Below are positions 8,180-16,557 of a DNA stretch of 64,000 bases, in pieces. The translations under genes were made by a program, and so were the position numbers. Source of the stretch: Bradyrhizobium diazoefficiens (GTDB lineage Bacteria > Pseudomonadota > Alphaproteobacteria > Rhizobiales > Xanthobacteraceae); NCBI RefSeq assembly GCF_016599855.1, contig NZ_CP067041.1:3038001-3102000 (forward strand). The letters are read 5' to 3'. How positions within the stretch are numbered: the stretch's first letter is position 1; each line of letters starts with the position of its first letter. The notes beneath the pieces were generated by a model. It did no database searches. It had not been told where the DNA came from and was given only the letters and a program-made list of their open reading frames with translations.

Positions 8180-9814
8180 GTGGGAGCAAATGCGAGCAAT
8201 CCAGTTGGGGAGGGCGACGCGAAGCCAGTCTGGGCGCGTGCGGTCGAACTGTTTCCGTCGCCGGATCGCATCCTCTCCACCATCCTAACGCGGCAGGCGG
8301 AACACTACGGCGATCGTGCCCTGCTAGTGGCCGGAGACACCCGCTGGACCTATTCGCAGACCGCGGCGATCGCTAGGGCATCTGCCAAGACGCTCGTCGA
8401 CGCTGGAATCAAACCCGGCGACCGGGTCGCGCTGATGTGCTCGAACCGGCCGGAATTTCTCCAGGTCTATCTCGGTTGCGCCTGGCTCGGTGCGATCGTG
8501 GTGCCGATCAATACCGCGCTGCGCGGCTTCCAACTTTCCCATATCTTCCGTAACGCTCGGCCTGCGCTGCTCGTCGTCGAGGCGCAGTTTGCCGCTGCGA
8601 TAGAGACCATCGACCCCGACGTCGAGCTTCCGTCTCGGACATGGACGATCGGTGGTGTCACCGAGACGAGGGTATTGTCAGCGCCATTGCCTGCTCTTGG
8701 CGACGGCGTGCCTGCGAGCGCGGTGTATCCCGGCGACACTGTCGCCATTCTCTATACGTCGGGCACGACGGGGCCGGCAAAGGGCGTCTGCTGTCCGCAG
8801 GCGCAATTGTTCTGGTGGGGCATCTACTCGGCGCGGGCGCTAGGTATCCGAGAGGGTGACGTGCTGTTCACGACACTGCCGCTGTTCCATACCAATGCGC
8901 TCAATGCGTTCTATCAGGCGATCCTGAACGGATGCACCTACGTGCTCGAACCCAAATTCTCGGCGTCTGGTTTTTGGACGACCGCGCGACGGCACAACGC
9001 GACGGTCGGCTATCTGCTCGGTGCGATGGCGTCGATGCTTCTGGCGCAGCCCGAGGGCGAAGACGATCGGGGGCATGGCATCCGCGTTGCGCTCGGCGGT
9101 GGCGTGCCGCCGCAAATCCACCGACCTTTCTTCGAACGCTTTGGCGTGCCGCTGGTCGACGGCTACGGCTCGACGGAGACCAATTTCGTGTTCGCCGGAT
9201 CGATTCCCTCGGATCGTCCCGGGACGATGGGCTATCTGGCTGATGGCGTTGAAGCGCGCATTGTCGATGAGAACGATTCAGAGTTGCCTGCGGGACAGGC
9301 CGGCGAGCTCGTCCTGCGCGCCCGCGAGCCTTTTGCGTTCGCCAGCGGCTATTTCGGCATGCCTGAGAAGACGGTCGAGGCATGGCGAAATCTCTGGTTC
9401 CATTCCGGTGATCGCGTCGTTCGCGACTCCGATGGGCATTATCGCTTCATCGATCGCATGAAGGATTCGATCCGCAGGCGCGGCGAGAACGTGTCCTCGT
9501 GGGAGGTCGAACAGACGATCCAATCCCATCCTGCTGTGGCGACTTGCGCCATTTACCCGCTGCCGTCCGAATTGGGGGAGGACGAGGTCGCAGCCGCGAT
9601 CCTGCTCGAGTCGGGTCAATCGCTGCAGCCCGTCGACGTCATCAGGCACTGCGAAGGGCAGATAGCTTACTTCGCCATTCCTCGCTACGTGCGCATCGTG
9701 AGAGAGATGCCGCTGACCGAAAACGGCAAGATCAAGAAGGGTGTGCTGCGCGATGCGGGCGTGACCTCTGATACATGGGATCGCGAGGCGGCCGGCATCC
9801 GGGTGCGGCGTTAG
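8180..9814 (+). CDS. Acyl-CoA synthetase / AMP-dependent ligase
   Basis: 544 residues of the ANL adenylating superfamily. Motifs are in order: ILYTSGTTGPAKG (P-loop-like A3) near residue 193, LVDGYGSTETNF (A5) near 326, SGDRV (A7), RMKDSIRRRGENVS (A8) near 425, and the C-terminal lysine in LTENGKIKKG (A10) near residue 515. It would activate a carboxylic acid with ATP and CoA in the cytoplasm, giving the thioester for the acyl-CoA dehydrogenase and the thiolase-fold protein. I prefer GTG 8180 because GGAG lies six bases upstream; an in-frame TTG at 8165 is possible. It is the last gene of the operon and converges on marR. Confidence 0.9.
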   Translation: MGANASNPVGEGDAKPVWARAVELFPSPDRILSTILTRQAEHYGDRALLVAGDTRWTYSQTAAIARASAKTLVDAGIKPGDRVALMCSNRPEFLQVYLGCAWLGAIVVPINTALRGFQLSHIFRNARPALLVVEAQFAAAIETIDPDVELPSRTWTIGGVTETRVLSAPLPALGDGVPASAVYPGDTVAILYTSGTTGPAKGVCCPQAQLFWWGIYSARALGIREGDVLFTTLPLFHTNALNAFYQAILNGCTYVLEPKFSASGFWTTARRHNATVGYLLGAMASMLLAQPEGEDDRGHGIRVALGGGVPPQIHRPFFERFGVPLVDGYGSTETNFVFAGSIPSDRPGTMGYLADGVEARIVDENDSELPAGQAGELVLRAREPFAFASGYFGMPEKTVEAWRNLWFHSGDRVVRDSDGHYRFIDRMKDSIRRRGENVSSWEVEQTIQSHPAVATCAIYPLPSELGEDEVAAAILLESGQSLQPVDVIRHCEGQIAYFAIPRYVRIVREMPLTENGKIKKGVLRDAGVTSDTWDREAAGIRVRR

Positions 9815-9827
9815 CCGTGGCCTCGGC

Positions 9828-10334
9828 TCACGACTTCTGCATCGCGTCCCTGACGGCGCCCTTGAGTTGGTCGAGCTCGCCGGTCAACCCGTCGAGCCTG
9901 TCGGCCGGGAATCCAGCCAAGAGCTCAGCGAGCCACGAACCATGGCTCTTGGCCATGCGTCGGAAGGCTTTCCGGCCTTCGACGGTCATGCACACGATCT
10001 GCACGCGCCGATCCAGGTTTGAAGGCGTGCGGGTGATGTAGCCGTCCTCGACCAAGCGATCGACGATCGGCGTCAGGTTTCCGGCGGAGACCATCAGGCG
10101 TTTTGGCAATTCGCCCAGCACCAATCCGCTCGGCTCGCGGTCGAGCTGAGCAAGAACGTCGAAGCGAGGCATGGTGAAATCGAATTCCTCGCGAAACCGG
10201 CGCCGAAGCTCCCCCTCGATCAGGGTCGTGCAGGCCAGAAGCCGCAGCCAAAGCCGCGTTTGAGCCCTGTATTCGGCCTCCTGATCGGTCCCATTCCTGG
10301 TCAAGACCGGCGGGGACTCCCTTGCGACTGCCAA
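9828..10334 (-). CDS. MarR-family transcriptional regulator
   Basis: 168 residues with a winged-helix domain: PRFDVLAQLDREPSGLVLGELPK then the recognition-helix region MVSAGNLTPIVDRLVEDGYI and a wing RTPSNLDRRVQIV, the standard DxRxxxxxLT-type layout. The start is TTG at 10334, with GGGAGA six bases upstream. MarR proteins of catabolic operons usually repress and are released by CoA thioesters or aromatic acids. It is convergent to the acyl-CoA synthetase gene and divergent from the acyl-CoA dehydrogenase gene. Matching palindromes at 10556-10577 and 2183-2204, with a weaker third at 10397-10419, are its probable targets. Confidence 0.88.
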   Translation of the reverse strand: MAVARESPPVLTRNGTDQEAEYRAQTRLWLRLLACTTLIEGELRRRFREEFDFTMPRFDVLAQLDREPSGLVLGELPKRLMVSAGNLTPIVDRLVEDGYITRTPSNLDRRVQIVCMTVEGRKAFRRMAKSHGSWLAELLAGFPADRLDGLTGELDQLKGAVRDAMQKS

Positions 10335-10396
10335 ATCAGATCTCCCGGAGGGCTCATGGACCGTTGAAGCCGGTGGCTTTCGTCGATCGCGATTAA

Positions 10397-10419
10397 GATA
10401 GTTCGTGCCAAAAGTAAAT
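10397..10419. promoter_or_regulatory. Weaker candidate MarR operator next to marR
   Basis: On the reverse strand this reads TTTACTTTT then GGCACGAACTAT, keeping TTACTTT, GC and the AA..TA tail of the two stronger sites. It lies about 65 bases upstream of the marR TTG start, a good place for autoregulation. The similarity is partial. Confidence 0.35.
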
Positions 10420-10532
10420 TCAAGGCTCGGCCCGGACGCGCCGGGTCGGCTCTGTTGCGTATCGCATCTGAAGTCGCGGGCCGAACAGGAGCTGCAGAAG
10501 CGAACCGTCTGCGCGGTCTACCGAGAAGCGCC

Positions 10533-10561
10533 TTGACAATCAGTGGTCATTACGAACTATT
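10533..10561 (+). promoter_or_regulatory. Candidate sigma-70-type promoter for acyl-CoA dehydrogenase
   Basis: A perfect TTGACA at 10533-10538 is followed after 17 bases by ACTATT, a poor -10. The proposed MarR operator (10556-10577) overlaps the -10, as expected for repression. Confidence 0.4.
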
Positions 10562-10577
10562 TTATGCTTAAAGTAAT
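10556..10577. promoter_or_regulatory. Candidate MarR operator, copy 2
   Basis: The reverse strand begins ATTACTTTAAGCATA, which differs from copy 1 (2183-2204) at only 2 of the first 15 positions and 4 of all 22. It sits in the gap between the divergent marR and acyl-CoA dehydrogenase genes, immediately downstream of a TTGACA box. Confidence 0.6.
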
Positions 10578-10692
10578 TTGCGGCGCAGCTCGATCAGTTG
10601 GCCGAAGCAATAGGTGTCCGCCAAGGGACGGTTAAAACCAATCTGGCGCGTGCTGCCGCAGCGCGTAGTGCAGTGAACGGAGGAGATGACAG

Positions 10693-11871
10693 ATGAGTTC
10701 GGTTGCCAAGGTCATCAAGCGGGAGTGGCTGGACTGGCCGTTCTTCGAACCGCGTCACCAGGTGGTCGCCGGCGCGCTCGATCGATTTATCCAATCGGGG
10801 GTCATCGACAGGATCGATCACAGCGACGTTGACGGCGCCTGTCGCAAGCTGGTGCGTGGAATGGGCGAGGCGGGGCTGCTCGACTGCGCGGTCGCGACCC
10901 CAGACGGTGACGCTACGACGATCGACTCGCGTTCGATCTGCCTGTCGCGCGAGTCGCTCGCTTATGCCGACGGGCTCGCCGATTTTGCTTTCGCGATGCA
11001 GGGACTTGGCTCCGGCGCGATTGCGCTCGGCGGCTCTGCCGAGTTGCGCAACGCTGTGCTGCCAAAAGTCCGGTCGGGCGAATGGCTCTCGGCGTTCGCA
11101 CTGTCGGAGAAAGGGGCTGGGTCGGACGTCGCCGCTATGTCCTGTACCGCGCGCGCCGATGGCAACGACTACGTCATCGATGGCGAGAAGACCTGGATCT
11201 CCAATGGCGGCATTGCCGATATCTATACGTTGTTCGCGCGTACCGGGGAAGCGCCGGGTGCTCGCGGCATCTCGGCTTTCGTGGTGTTTCCGGATGATCC
11301 CGGCTTCGGTCTTGCGGACCGTATAGACGTTATCGCCCCGCATCCACTGGCGACGCTGCGCTTTGCGAACTGCCGAATCCCGGCGGCCCGCCGCCTTGGT
11401 GCGCCTGGGGCCGGCTTCAAGCTCGCCATGCAGACGCTCGATATTTTCCGCGCCTCGGTCGCCGCCGCAGCCCTCGGCTTCGCGCGGCGTGCGCTTGACG
11501 AGGCGCTGTCCCACGCGCGCAGCCGTCACATGTTCGGCGCAGCGCTCGGAGATCTCCAACTCACCCAGGCCGCGCTTGGCGATATGGCGACCGATACCGA
11601 TGCCGCCGCGCTTCTGACCTATCGCGCAGCCTGGCGCCGCGACGTCCAGAAGCTGCCGACCACCCGCGAGGCAGCGATGGCAAAGCTGACGGCCACCGAG
11701 ACCGCGCAGCGCGTCATCGACCGCGCAGTGCAGATGTTCGGCGGCCGCGGCGTGCGCAAGGGAGAAATTGTCGAAAGCCTCTACCGCGAGATCCGCGCGC
11801 TGCGCATCTACGAGGGTGCGACCGAAGTGCAGAAACTGATTGTCGCTCGCGATCTCTTGAAGCCGCGCTGA
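10693..11871 (+). CDS. Acyl-CoA dehydrogenase
   Basis: 392 residues, normal length for the family. The middle beta-domain signature [15 protein letters not shown] (about residue 135) and [11 protein letters not shown] are present, as is the C-terminal [12 protein letters not shown] with the catalytic glutamate near residue 378. The flavoenzyme introduces an alpha,beta double bond into a CoA thioester and passes electrons to ETF. The ATG at 10693 follows GGAGGAGATGACAG. It is divergent from marR, close to a matching operator, and co-directional with the Rid protein 16 bases downstream. It logically follows the acyl-CoA synthetase at 8180-9814. Confidence 0.92.
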   Translation: MSSVAKVIKREWLDWPFFEPRHQVVAGALDRFIQSGVIDRIDHSDVDGACRKLVRGMGEAGLLDCAVATPDGDATTIDSRSICLSRESLAYADGLADFAFAMQGLGSGAIALGGSAELRNAVLPKVRSGEWLSAFALSEKGAGSDVAAMSCTARADGNDYVIDGEKTWISNGGIADIYTLFARTGEAPGARGISAFVVFPDDPGFGLADRIDVIAPHPLATLRFANCRIPAARRLGAPGAGFKLAMQTLDIFRASVAAAALGFARRALDEALSHARSRHMFGAALGDLQLTQAALGDMATDTDAAALLTYRAAWRRDVQKLPTTREAAMAKLTATETAQRVIDRAVQMFGGRGVRKGEIVESLYREIRALRIYEGATEVQKLIVARDLLKPR

Positions 11872-11887
11872 GAGAATAAGATCCCGA

Positions 11888-12328
11888 ATGAGTACGATCA
11901 GAAGGCCAGAAACCGTAGCCACTGCCGCGACCAGTGGCTTGCAGGTGCTTCAGCCCAGCGGTTGGCCGCAGCCGAAGGGGTATGCCAACGGCATCATGGC
12001 AAAGGGGCGCCTGGTTGTGACCGGCGGTGTCGTCGGTTGGGACGTTGAAGGCCGATTTGCCCAAGGGTTTGCTGCGCAGGTCCGGCAGACGCTCGAAAAC
12101 ATCGTCGCGATCCTGGCCGAAGGCGGCGCGCGTGCGGATCATCTCGTGCGCCTGACTTGGTATGTCGTGGATATGGACGAATACATTTCCAACCTGAAGG
12201 CGCTCGGCAAAATCTATCGTGACGTCATCGGCGTCCACTACCCCAGCATGGCGCTCGTTCAAGTCGTGCGTCTCGTCGAGCCTTCCGCACGCCTTGAGAT
12301 CGAAGCGACGGCCGTCGTACCGCGCTAA
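11888..12328 (+). CDS. RidA/YjgF-family protein (enamine/imine deaminase-like)
   Basis: 146 residues of the Rid trimeric fold: QPSGWPQPKGYANGIMAKGRLVVTGG near the N-terminus, QTLENIVAILAEGGA in the middle and VEPSARLEIEATAVVPR at the end. Rid proteins hydrolyse reactive enamines/imines or, in other subgroups, act in aromatic catabolism. It lies 16 bases after the acyl-CoA dehydrogenase and is probably co-transcribed. The N-terminal extension of about 25 residues and the VVRLVEPSAR segment place it outside housekeeping RidA, so I give no gene symbol. Confidence 0.88.
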   Translation: MSTIRRPETVATAATSGLQVLQPSGWPQPKGYANGIMAKGRLVVTGGVVGWDVEGRFAQGFAAQVRQTLENIVAILAEGGARADHLVRLTWYVVDMDEYISNLKALGKIYRDVIGVHYPSMALVQVVRLVEPSARLEIEATAVVPR

Positions 12329-12444
12329 CGCGGGCACCGGACAGCCGCGAGCGAGAATCGTCGGCTTCAGCGACGCCGAAATTCAAGGTAGCGTTCGGCA
12401 GCGCTCTGGGCGACGTGTGCACCGAGAATCCGAAATCACGATTT

Positions 12445-12484
12445 TTGCTTCCAATCCGGATATGTATGATCCTAAAAGAAGCAA
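12445..12484. repeat. Inverted repeat TTGCTTC / GAAGCAA
   Basis: Perfect 7-bp arms at 12445-12451 and 12478-12484, separated by 26 bases. The position downstream of the Rid gene and the AT-rich spacer would allow a weak hairpin or a protein site; no T-run terminator follows. Confidence 0.45.
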
Positions 12485-12515
12485 TCTTCGGAAGCGTGTC
12501 CTACGGAATTCCTCA

Positions 12516-12542
12516 GTCGATCCAATCACATATAGGATCGAC
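12516..12542. repeat. Perfect 8-bp inverted repeat GTCGATCC-N11-GGATCGAC
   Basis: Arms at 12516-12523 and 12535-12542 with an 11-base AT-rich spacer (AATCACATATA). The geometry is that of a dimeric regulator site, or of an end structure from a vanished element. A similar TCCAATC...GATCC arrangement lies just before it at about 12450-12472. Confidence 0.5.
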
Positions 12543-12601
12543 CGGAGATAAAATAGATCAATGAAATGAATGGCTTGCAGTGGAAGTTTTCTACAGCCCC
12601 C

Positions 12602-12699
12602 ATGATGGATTGGACCGAGAGTTCAAGTGTTTCAATCGCTTGGAAGGCTGCGTGTGCACGACGTGTGCACCGGGAGATCAAGAAAAATCGCACGTGAGC
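12602..12699. repeat. Dispersed ~100-bp repeat, copy 1
   Basis: Begins ATGATGGATTGGA and ends near ACGTGAGC; alignable along its whole length with 44211-44317, with a few substitutions and small indels. Inside are two direct copies of CGTGTGCAC (12651-12659 and 12662-12670) separated by two bases, conserved in both copies. A partial third copy, CGACGTGTGCACCGAGA, lies at 12411-12427. Function unknown; possibly a regulatory unit or a mobile-element end. Confidence 0.75.
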
Positions 12700-12800
12700 C
12701 AGTATCGGTTGTCCGATTCTGGGGCGGTTGGATGTCCGCGCTATGCGCATGCGAACCGAAACGCGTGTGCGAGATAGGAGCCTCTTGCCGTGATCGACTC

Positions 12801-15173
12801 CTATGCGTTGCCTTGGGGAGTTTTGTGAGGGCGCACTAGATTGTCCGCCCATGCCTCGGCAATGTGGGGAAGAGTCAGGTCGCGCTTCCGATCAAGCAAA
12901 AGTTCGAGGACGCGCGGCGGCGTCAATGGGAGCTCTTGGATGCGCTTTCCTGTGGCGTTTGCAACAGCGCATGCGATGGCCGCTCCGACATTTAAAATGG
13001 GCACCTCGCCGGCACCTTTGGTACCGAGCGGTCCCATCGAGGGCGCGCCCTCGTAAAGACTGATCTCGACCGGCACGACATCGAGCGCCAGTGGCACGCG
13101 ATATGTTTCGAAGCCGCTTTGGCAGACTCGACCGTTGCTGCCCATGGTTACTTCTTCATGCAAGGCATACCCCAACCCTTGCACGACACCGCCCTGGATC
13201 TGGCCGTGGATTGCGCGCGGGTTCAGTGCGCGGCCGACGTCCTGGACCACACGATAGTTCAGTACCTCGACATGCCCGGTCTCCGGATCGACAGCGACCT
13301 CGCAGTCGTGGACGGCGAAAACGGGCATGTCGATCGCGTCGATGAAATGACCGGCGACACAGCCGGGCATGGCCGGCACGCCTGTGCCCGTGAAAGCGCC
13401 GGTCCCGGAGACCGGGCCATGCTTTGCCTGGGCATAGGTCGCGACCTCCGCGACGGTGCGGCCCGAGCCTGGCGCGCCGGCGATCTCGACCCGCCCGTGG
13501 CGCATGACGAGATCCTCGGGCGCCGCCTCGATCATCTCTGAAGCAACTTTCAGGAGTTTTGCGCGCACCTCCTGCGCCGCCGACAGGCTCGCCGCACCAA
13601 GCGAGACGGTGGTGCGGCCGCCGCCGACGCCGACATCGTAACCGGCCGCATCCGTATCGGCGGCGCGGACGACAACACTCTCCGGCGGAATGCCGACTGT
13701 GCTTGCGACGATCTGCGGCAGGCCTTGCATCATCGAGCCGGATCCGATCTCGACGCCTGAGGTCACAAGCGTCGCCGTGCCGTCGGCATTCATGTTCACG
13801 GTCGCGGCCGATGGTCCGACGAAGACGAACCAGGTGCCGACGGTGGTCGCGCGCCCATAGAGCCGGCCGTCGGTGCGTGCGGGCCGCGGTGCGGCGGCAT
13901 CGCGCAGTGTATCCATCCGCTCGAGCATCGGGCTGAGCACGTCGGCTTCGAAAACCTGGCCGGTGGCACCGAGGTCCTTGTCGCCGAGCACGTTGCGGCG
14001 GCGGAAGAGCAGCGGATCCATGCCAATCCTGGCCGCGATCTCGTCGGTATGCCGTTCCAGCGCAAAGGTGTTGTAGACGCCGTTGCAGCAGCGAAAGGCG
14101 CCGTTCGGCGCGGTGTTTGTGTAGAGGGCGCGCGAGACCAGGCGCACGCTGCCGAGCCTGTAGTTTCCGCCGAGCGTGTGCGCTGTCATGGTGGTCAGGA
14201 ATATCTGCTCGCCGCCATAGGCGCCGCAGTCCATCAGCACGACCGCCTCGCGGCCGACGATGTCGCCCTGGCGCGTCACCGCCGAGCGTATCCGGACATC
14301 GGCATTTTCCCGGAACAGGCAGGTGAGCATCTCTTCCTCGCGCGAATTGACGAGGCGAACCGGCCGGCCGCTGGCGCGGGCGAGGAGGGCCGCAAAGGGC
14401 TCGATCGCCAGATCGAATTTTAAGCCGAAGCCGCCGCCGACAGGCGGCACCGTGACGCGGACCTGCGATGGCGGCACACCCAGAAGGCGCGCGGTTGCGT
14501 TGCGGATACCCCAGGGCACTTGCGTCGACGTCTCGATGTGGAACCGCCCGTCCTCGTAGCTTGCGACCACGGCACGCGGCTCGAACGCGACGTGATTTTG
14601 GCGGCCGACGCGGAAGGAACTCTCGATGATCTCGACGTCTGCTCGAGCAAAGGCGGCGTCGACATTACCGCGGACGACCGTAGCTTCCCAGGCGACGTTG
14701 CCTTTGCGCGCGCCGCCTTCGAGCAGGACTTCATAGTCGCGCCAGTTGGGATGGACCAGCGGAGCGTCAGACGCCAGCGCGTCCGCCATCGTGATGACGG
14801 CGGGCAAGGGCTCGATCTCGACGTCGATCGCCGCGAGCGCCGCTTGCGCTTGCGCCAATGTGCCGGCCGCAACCGCAGCCAGCGGTTCGCCGTCATAGCG
14901 GATGACATCGCGCGCGAAGAGCGGATGATCGGCGATGCCGATCCCCATCATGCCGGGGGCGTCGGCAGCCGTCACGATCGCGCGCACGCCGGGCATGCGG
15001 GCCGCCCTGGAGGTGTCGAGACGGACGATCCGCCCCGACGGCACGCCGGCGCGCAGCACTGCGGCGTGCAGCATGCCCGGCAGATAGCGATCGACGGTGT
15101 AGCGGGTGCGCCCGCGCAGCTTGTCGGCGGCGTCGCGCCGGCGGAAATCCATGGTCGCGGAAACATCGGACAT
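12801..15173 (-). CDS. Molybdenum hydroxylase large (molybdopterin-binding) subunit, xanthine dehydrogenase family
   Basis: 790 residues, the usual length of CoxL/XdhB-type large subunits. The N-terminal a/b-hammerhead (about residues 18-125) and the large Mo-cofactor domain are intact, with VPPVGGGFGLKFD near residue 240, an active-site loop NGAFRCCNG near residue 357 and the catalytic glutamate in GTKGAGE near residue 720. The enzyme hydroxylates a ring or aldehyde carbon using water. The FRCC loop is unlike AFRGFG of xanthine dehydrogenases and has a cysteine where CO dehydrogenase has AYRCSFR. It is the last gene of the leftward operon, 15 bases after the 2Fe-2S subunit. Confidence 0.92.
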   Translation of the reverse strand: MSDVSATMDFRRRDAADKLRGRTRYTVDRYLPGMLHAAVLRAGVPSGRIVRLDTSRAARMPGVRAIVTAADAPGMMGIGIADHPLFARDVIRYDGEPLAAVAAGTLAQAQAALAAIDVEIEPLPAVITMADALASDAPLVHPNWRDYEVLLEGGARKGNVAWEATVVRGNVDAAFARADVEIIESSFRVGRQNHVAFEPRAVVASYEDGRFHIETSTQVPWGIRNATARLLGVPPSQVRVTVPPVGGGFGLKFDLAIEPFAALLARASGRPVRLVNSREEEMLTCLFRENADVRIRSAVTRQGDIVGREAVVLMDCGAYGGEQIFLTTMTAHTLGGNYRLGSVRLVSRALYTNTAPNGAFRCCNGVYNTFALERHTDEIAARIGMDPLLFRRRNVLGDKDLGATGQVFEADVLSPMLERMDTLRDAAAPRPARTDGRLYGRATTVGTWFVFVGPSAATVNMNADGTATLVTSGVEIGSGSMMQGLPQIVASTVGIPPESVVVRAADTDAAGYDVGVGGGRTTVSLGAASLSAAQEVRAKLLKVASEMIEAAPEDLVMRHGRVEIAGAPGSGRTVAEVATYAQAKHGPVSGTGAFTGTGVPAMPGCVAGHFIDAIDMPVFAVHDCEVAVDPETGHVEVLNYRVVQDVGRALNPRAIHGQIQGGVVQGLGYALHEEVTMGSNGRVCQSGFETYRVPLALDVVPVEISLYEGAPSMGPLGTKGAGEVPILNVGAAIACAVANATGKRIQELPLTPPRVLELLLDRKRDLTLPHIAEAWADNLVRPHKTPQGNA

Positions 15174-15188
15174 GTCAGCGCCTCCCGT

Positions 15189-15647
15189 TCATTTCGTGGC
15201 CAATGCGAGCAGCGTCGCATCGACGATGCGTTCGTAGCCGGTGCAGCGACAGATATTGCCGGTCAGCGCCGCACGAATGTCCTCGCGCGTGGCGTCCGGT
15301 CTGGTCGTCAGGAGATGCGTCAGGCTGACCACCATGCCGGGAAAGCACATGCCGCATTGCACGGCATCGCTGGCTTCGAGCGCGCTCTGGATGCGGTTCA
15401 ACTGGCCGTGTGTGGTGAGGCCTTCCACTGTGTGGATCTCGCAGCCATCGGCGAGTGCGGCCGGCATCAGGCAGGAGGGGGTGGGTTTGCCGTCGATGAG
15501 CACCATGCAGGCGCCGCAGAAACCCTCGCGACAGACGGGCTTTGCGCCGGTCAGATGCAACTCCTCGCGAAGGATATCGACGAGCGGGGTGGTCGGATCG
15601 GCGGCGGAGGCGAGGCGGTCGCCATTGACGGTCAGGCTGAGACCCAT
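15189..15647 (-). CDS. Molybdenum hydroxylase small (2Fe-2S) subunit
   Basis: 152 residues from ATG 15647, which has GGGG six bases upstream; ATG 15653 is two codons longer. Two iron-sulphur centres are complete: the plant-ferredoxin set CREGFCGAC...C near residues 42-62 and the C-terminal CGMC...CRC pair near residues 101-137. It transfers electrons from the Mo centre to the FAD subunit encoded 16 bases upstream at 15664-16557. Confidence 0.92.
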   Translation of the reverse strand: MGLSLTVNGDRLASAADPTTPLVDILREELHLTGAKPVCREGFCGACMVLIDGKPTPSCLMPAALADGCEIHTVEGLTTHGQLNRIQSALEASDAVQCGMCFPGMVVSLTHLLTTRPDATREDIRAALTGNICRCTGYERIVDATLLALATK

Positions 15648-15663
15648 GTGCATCCCCGATGAT

Positions 15664-16557
15664 CTAGGCGCCGAGCGCGGCAGCCGCCGCGCGGCGAACG
15701 AGACCCGGCAGCACGCTGACGCGATACCAGGCCGGTGCATCAACGCCGTCGCGGCCGACGAATTCGTTCGCCAGTTCGGTTGCGGTCCGCGCAGCTCCCT
15801 CGGCGTCGAGCCGACGTCCGATCAGGGCGGCCTCGAGCCGCTCCCACCGCCGCGCGACCGGTTCGACCGAGCCGACGGCGATCCGGGCAGCCCGCACTCG
15901 GCCCGCTGCATCGACGCTGGCTGAAAGGCTGACGATGGCGACCGGATAGTCCCCGGCCTTGCGCAAGGGCAGGCGGACATGGGCAGTCTTGCGCTCGCTG
16001 CGGGGCACGACGATCTGCGTGACGAGCCGGCCGGGCGCCAAGGTCGGTCGGATCTCGAGGAAGTGCTCCAGCTTCATCCGTTCACGACCGTCCCGGCCTG
16101 CGACCTCGATCTCGGCATCGAGGCAGAGCAGCGCCGGCACGCAATCCGCAGCGGCGAAGTCCAACGTCGCAAGATTGCCGCCGATCGTCGCCATCGCTCG
16201 GATCGCCGGGTTGGCGGAGCGAGCGGCGGCGGCCGCAAGGACACCGAATTCGGGGAGGTCCGCCAACGCGGCTGCGAGCGTTGCGTGCGTCACTGCCGAC
16301 CCGATCTCGACCACATCGGACCCGATACGGACCGCTCCGAGTTCGGCGATCTTCCCGATCGCGACATAGTGCGCCCTCAGCGGCTCGTGCCGGATCGGCG
16401 ATCTCATGATCCACGTGCCGCCGGCAAAGGCGGAGCCGGCCGCGCCGTATTCGCTCAGCGCATCGAGTGCCGCCTCGAGCGTGGGAGCAATATAGACCGA
16501 CGACGTCGCATTGCGTGTCTCGGCTGGCGCAGCTTGCACGGGAAAGCCGGTGATCAT
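15664..16557 (-). CDS. Molybdenum hydroxylase medium (FAD-binding) subunit
   Basis: 297 residues of the CoxM/XdhA-C type: SAFAGGTWIM near residue 45 (FAD pyrophosphate loop), ATIGGNLATLDFAAAD near residue 122, and the CO-dehydrogenase flavoprotein C-terminal domain from about residue 180. Its start overlaps the stop of the upstream permease gene by four bases, so enzyme and importer are translationally coupled. It passes electrons out of the hydroxylase to an unknown acceptor. Confidence 0.92.
   Translation of the reverse strand: MITGFPVQAAPAETRNATSSVYIAPTLEAALDALSEYGAAGSAFAGGTWIMRSPIRHEPLRAHYVAIGKIAELGAVRIGSDVVEIGSAVTHATLAAALADLPEFGVLAAAAARSANPAIRAMATIGGNLATLDFAAADCVPALLCLDAEIEVAGRDGRERMKLEHFLEIRPTLAPGRLVTQIVVPRSERKTAHVRLPLRKAGDYPVAIVSLSASVDAAGRVRAARIAVGSVEPVARRWERLEAALIGRRLDAEGAARTATELANEFVGRDGVDAPAWYRVSVLPGLVRRAAAAALGA

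Larger units (their letters stand above)
12329..12800. other. Gene-free, locally AT-rich gap with inverted repeats and a dispersed repeat
   Basis: 472 bases between the converging Rid gene and Mo-hydroxylase large-subunit gene. No codon-like frame with known homology is visible. It holds two inverted repeats (12445-12484, 12516-12542) and one copy of a repeat also found at 44211-44317. The stretch 12440-12590 is much richer in A and T than the coding DNA around it, suggesting foreign or non-coding origin. Confidence 0.6.

Noticed and set aside
12580..12777. Small open frame covering repeat copy 1
   Set aside because: The matching frame in copy 2 (44219-44638) is broken relative to it by indels and diverges after the repeat, so coding is not supported.
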